Source of the DNA: Leptoclinus maculatus | Taxonomy: Eukaryota > Chordata > Actinopteri > Perciformes > Stichaeidae | Direction: 5' to 3' | Length of the DNA: 64,000 nucleotides | Assembly: GCA_032191485.1 (NCBI GenBank) | Contig: JAVDOI010000007.1 | Location: 2,026,463 to 2,090,462, forward strand | Part shown: piece after piece, positions 38,004-64,000 of the stretch | Layout: every line of letters begins with the position of its first letter | How positions within the stretch are numbered: position 1 is the stretch's first letter | Made by a program: the position numbers and the translations under genes | The notes under the pieces: model-generated | Told to the model about the DNA's origin: nothing | Databases searched by the model: none | The model's input: the letters and a program-made list of their open reading frames with translations, nothing else

Positions 38004-38854
38004 CAGTGTTTCCCCTACCATTGTATTAGGGCGGCGCTCCGCCCCCCCCCAACGGCACCCTCCGCCCCCCCTTGAAGGTCGAGTTCATTTAGTTTTCTAT
38101 ATAGCGCCAGATCACAACAGAAGTCATTAAGGTTCTTTTATTAAACAAACTAAATACTCTTATGTTATTTATCTTATTCACAGACGGCATGTCATTTCTA
38201 TCTCTACATGGTCGCGTGTACAATTCTCCTCTGCTCTCTGTATCGCGCACGACGGAGTTCCGCCCCGATGCGCGCGCACACACACACAGACACGTGCGCG
38301 CACACACAGGTGAGCACACTCCCACCAGCGGACAGAGAGCGCGCGTCGCGTCAACCAGCAGACAACAATAACTGCGTCATTTAAACGCTCCCATGTGGTG
38401 AAGATGCAACACTCGCTCTCCTGCGAGTAGCAGCCGGAGTAGCTCTGCTGCTCCGGGTCCAAGTACAGACAAGAGCCCAAGTGCTGCCCCCCCCGCCCCC
38501 CCCCCCCAAGAGCCCAAGTGCTGCCCCCCCCCACAAGCAGCTAAAGTCCAGTCACCACCGGATGACAGGTTGTGACCCAGCTTTGCTGTCAGAGGGGAAA
38601 TACTCCCCCTGACTGTACAAGACTGATCTTAGTAAGTAAGTAAGTAAATACATAAATAAACAGATTAGATAGATAACATACAGTACATAGAGAATGAATA
38701 TGGGATTATTTCATTTTTCTTTTTGGTTTTAGGAATGTTCTGTCAATACAGCATAAACAGGCCATTTATAGAGTCTCCCTGCCAGTCAACACCATGACTC
38801 CTTTAAGGGTTTGTGTGTGTCCCCCCCCAAGCTGTAAACCTAGGGGAAACACCG
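38004..38854. mobile_element. Non-autonomous hAT-like element inside the satellite
   Basis: The left end cagtgtttcccctac and right end taggggaaacaccg are near-perfect inverted repeats of the hAT type. The first five bases outside each end are both catac, a possible short target duplication, although the satellite itself contains this word. The interior (851 bp in all) is GC- and C-rich and non-coding. Confidence 0.6.
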
Positions 38855-39425
38855 CATACTATACCAAGATTCTTTAGACAGAATATACGAGGTCTTTTTC
38901 TATGGCTTTTTTTATCTTTTCGATTTTGTTAATGATTTTTTTAGAAACATTATGCTATTACTTTTTTGACATACAAAAATGTTACTTTGTCGACTTTTCT
39001 ATGATTTTTTCATAGCTTTTTGATGATTCTTTTTACATTTTTCTATGGCTTTTTTAAAAATGCTATACGTATACGTTTTCTAGACATACTTTACTCTTTG
39101 ACACTATACTATACTTTACTATACTATGGCTTATTATGACTTCTTTTGACAAACTATACAGTTTTTTGATGACTTTTATCGACATACTATACTATGATTT
39201 TTTAGGCATACTACAGGAGGGCTTTTTTGAAATACTATAATATGACTTTTTATGATGTTTTTGATGTTTTTTTCTTTTGGGATACTATTCTGCAACTTTT
39301 TTATGAGCTTTTAAAAAATACTATTAAATGGTTTCTCTGTGGCTTTTGTTACGTACAATACTCTGGCTCTTTCGTGACTTTCTTGACATACTATACCATG
39401 ACCTATTATGAGACTACTGTTATGA
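38855..39425. repeat. Satellite arm 2, continuation beyond the hAT insertion
   Basis: Repeats of gacatactatactatgac, gactttttatgac and similar, the reverse orientation of 36380-37337. Confidence 0.75.
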
Positions 39426-39785
39426 AGAGCGTCATAAGATTTGATAATGAACATGAATGCTGTTCACCTCCCTGCCTGAGGGTGGTGCTGTACATTGTGT
39501 CTGTGTTTCTGTATCTGTTGAGTTGCAGGTGATTGGATGATGAGGCCTGAGTTAAGAAGGAACCTGAGGAGGCCGGCTCACTCTCTCTCTTGTCTCTCCA
39601 GCTCCCAACCAGGCGGTGCTGCACTGATGAGGGGGTCGCTGATCTTTGGGGGAGGGTACCGGTCGGATTGGCCAAGGGTTAAATATAGCCTAAAGGCAGT
39701 CCTGGTAGTTATAGGGGTGAAAAGACCTTTTTGTTCACATTGTTTTCTCCTGTTTTTCTGTTAATTCATTTTTTTTGACAGCCTC

Positions 39786-39985
39786 TCCCATGACATGTTC
39801 TCCCTGTGTCAGCGTGGGTTCTCTCCGGGTTCTTCAACTTCCTCCCACGGTCCAAAGACACGCAGCTCAGGTTAATTGATGGTTCTAAATTGCCCGTAGG
39901 TGTGGATGTGAGTGTGAATGGTTGGTTGTGTGTCTCTATTCGCCCAGTCAGCTGGATACCGGTTGGATGGATGTTTGATGTGTAG
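39786..39985 (+). repeat. LINE-derived 3' tail repeat
   Basis: Contains cagcgtgggttctctccggg, cctcccacggtccaaagaca and ctaaattgcccgtaggtgtg, wording conserved in 3' ends of vertebrate RTE/Rex-like LINEs. It stops before the terminal short repeats, so it is a truncated copy. Confidence 0.55.
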
Positions 39986-40510
39986 GCCAACACCCAGCAC
40001 CCTCTCCACAGGTGTTCTTCTGCACCTATATATTGATCAAGTTCATCATTTGTTGCTGTATAAAATATTTTTGGTCATCGAAATCATTAAACAAACATGG
40101 CTGTGTTGTTTTCTACCTCGGGTTAGTGATATCTGAAAAACAAATTGTGCCAGTACTAATAACTGTGTTCCCTAGCAACCTCTGAAATCATAATTCCACC
40201 CGTCAGTCTCAGAGAGAAGAAGGAAAGCATGTTTAATTCCATGTCAGTTTTTAGCCTTTTACACTCCTTTTCTCAAATACATGGCTCTTACAAAAAAAAA
40301 GCTGCATAAAGTTTTCCCAGAAAAAGAAAAGCAACTGAGAGGGGGCACTGAAATCATCTTTAATAACCGCAGTACTCCAAACGTACAGTTGTGTGGACGT
40401 CTCCTGGCAGCAGTGCTGCAATCGAGCCGCAGGCGGTGACGTCCTGCTCCGACGCACGGGCGGCACGGCGACCGTCGAAGCTGTCGGCTCGCCATCGGGT
40501 GACGTTTAGG

Positions 40511-40511
<1 letters not shown>

Positions 40512-40571
<60 letters not shown>
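40512..40571. repeat. (GT)n microsatellite
   Basis: About 30 GT units in the region downstream of bcar1. Confidence 0.98.
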
Positions 40572-40573
<2 letters not shown>

Positions 40574-40765
40574 CCAGTGCTTTTTCGGAAAGTGTGCCTT
40601 TGTCAGGGATGGAGAAGAGCATAGATGTACTACAACATACAGTCATACATATCATCTGGAATTTACACATCCATAACAAGAATGATACAAGGATCAACAA
40701 CCAGAACCAGAAGTATACAGTATAGCAATAATAATAACAATTATTGATATTGTCTAAAAACTACA

Positions 40766-41246
40766 TTTATTTACTTTTCTTTCTTTTTCAAAAAAGAACC
40801 ATATATTTATATATATATATATACGTGTATATATATATATATATACACGTATATATACTGGAAGTTCTTGAGTCTTTTTTTATTTCTGGTTTTCTGACTA
40901 AATAAGTAACTTAAATATGTACAGTGATTATTTTACAACCATTGGCCCAGCCCGCTGAAGAGAAAACGTTCCTTTAGTTTGTCTAGAATAAAAAGCGTGC
41001 GGAAGGAAGGAGGGACGAGGGAGGGACGGTCCCAGTGAAAGGTGGGGTGGGCGGGTGCTGTGGATGTGGGGTGTACAGGGTTTCCCGCAGGGGGCTCCAG
41101 GTCCTCCCTCCCCCCGTGCTGCAGGGGCGTCCAGCCCTTGTGGCGGGGAGGATTCGCTGCCCCCCGTGCTCCTGGGTCATCTCAGTTGTGTCACTGTTTG
41201 GTTTCTCTTCCTCCCCCGCCTCCCCCCCGTGCCCCCCTTCTCTCCC
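40766..41246 (-). other. Probable 3'UTR of bcar1
   Basis: Non-coding sequence after the stop. A possible AATAAA on - lies at 40766-40771. The true 3' end cannot be fixed from sequence alone. Confidence 0.4.
40816..40857. repeat. 42-bp perfect palindrome
   Basis: TA-rich sequence with acgtgt and acacgt placed symmetrically, exactly self-complementary around 40836/40837. It lies about 390 bp after the bcar1 stop codon, so in its likely 3'UTR. Confidence 0.9.

Positions 41247-64000
<22,754 letters not shown>

Overview
This is a vertebrate, almost certainly teleost (probably percomorph) fish, genomic window. The support is split genes with GT-AG introns, fish-like cyclin D and p130Cas proteins, very many (CA)n arrays, Tc1 and hAT transposons, and interspersed repeats typical of spiny-rayed fishes. 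There are no bacterial features.

Layout. (1) 1-5.1 kb: the 3' part (exons 2-5) of a D-type cyclin gene on +, best matching ccnd1. Exon 1 lies outside the window. (2) 5.1-10.7 kb: intergenic DNA with a ~39-bp minisatellite (6.09-6.85 kb) enclosed by inverted ends, and a second minisatellite (8.24-8.95 kb) lying between a TATA-like box and a poly(A) signal (LTR-like unit). (3) 10.7-18.3 kb: a complete seven-exon short-chain dehydrogenase/reductase (SDR, C-factor/carbonyl-reductase-like, 264 aa) on +, with a 450-bp (GA)n tract between its TATA box and start codon. (4) 18.3-22.3 kb: repeats including a Tc1 transposase fragment. (5) 22,497-22,696: an exact 200-N gap. (6) 22.7-36.7 kb: a second copy of 8.4-22.2 kb at a constant offset of 14,503 bp for at least 9 kb, noisy only next to the gap. 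I read this as an unmerged contig overlap (false duplication), so the second SDR copy with its wrecked exon 1 is probably not a real gene. (7) 36.4-39.4 kb: an AT-rich satellite that switches orientation at a hairpin, contains a 35-bp minisatellite, and is interrupted by a small hAT-like element. (8) 41.2-64.0 kb: bcar1 (p130Cas) on -, seven exons from the substrate domain to the C-terminal FAT-like domain. The N-terminal SH3 exon lies beyond the window end.

The 13.4-kb bcar1 intron (50,216-63,665) carries a 3.47-kb hAT-like transposon with a split, frameshifted transposase and a 6-bp target duplication, a tRNA-derived SINE whose A-box region has expanded to 15 tandem copies, many (CA)n arrays and one unexplained coding-like segment on +.

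Functionally the genes are unrelated neighbours: cyclin D drives CDK4/6 in G1, bcar1 is an adhesion scaffold downstream of FAK/Src, and the SDR is a predicted cytosolic NAD(P)-dependent oxidoreductase. I found no convincing new biological system. The most useful observations are the false duplication, the repeat tracts placed directly at splice donors and in a 5'UTR, and the structure of the SINE and hAT elements.
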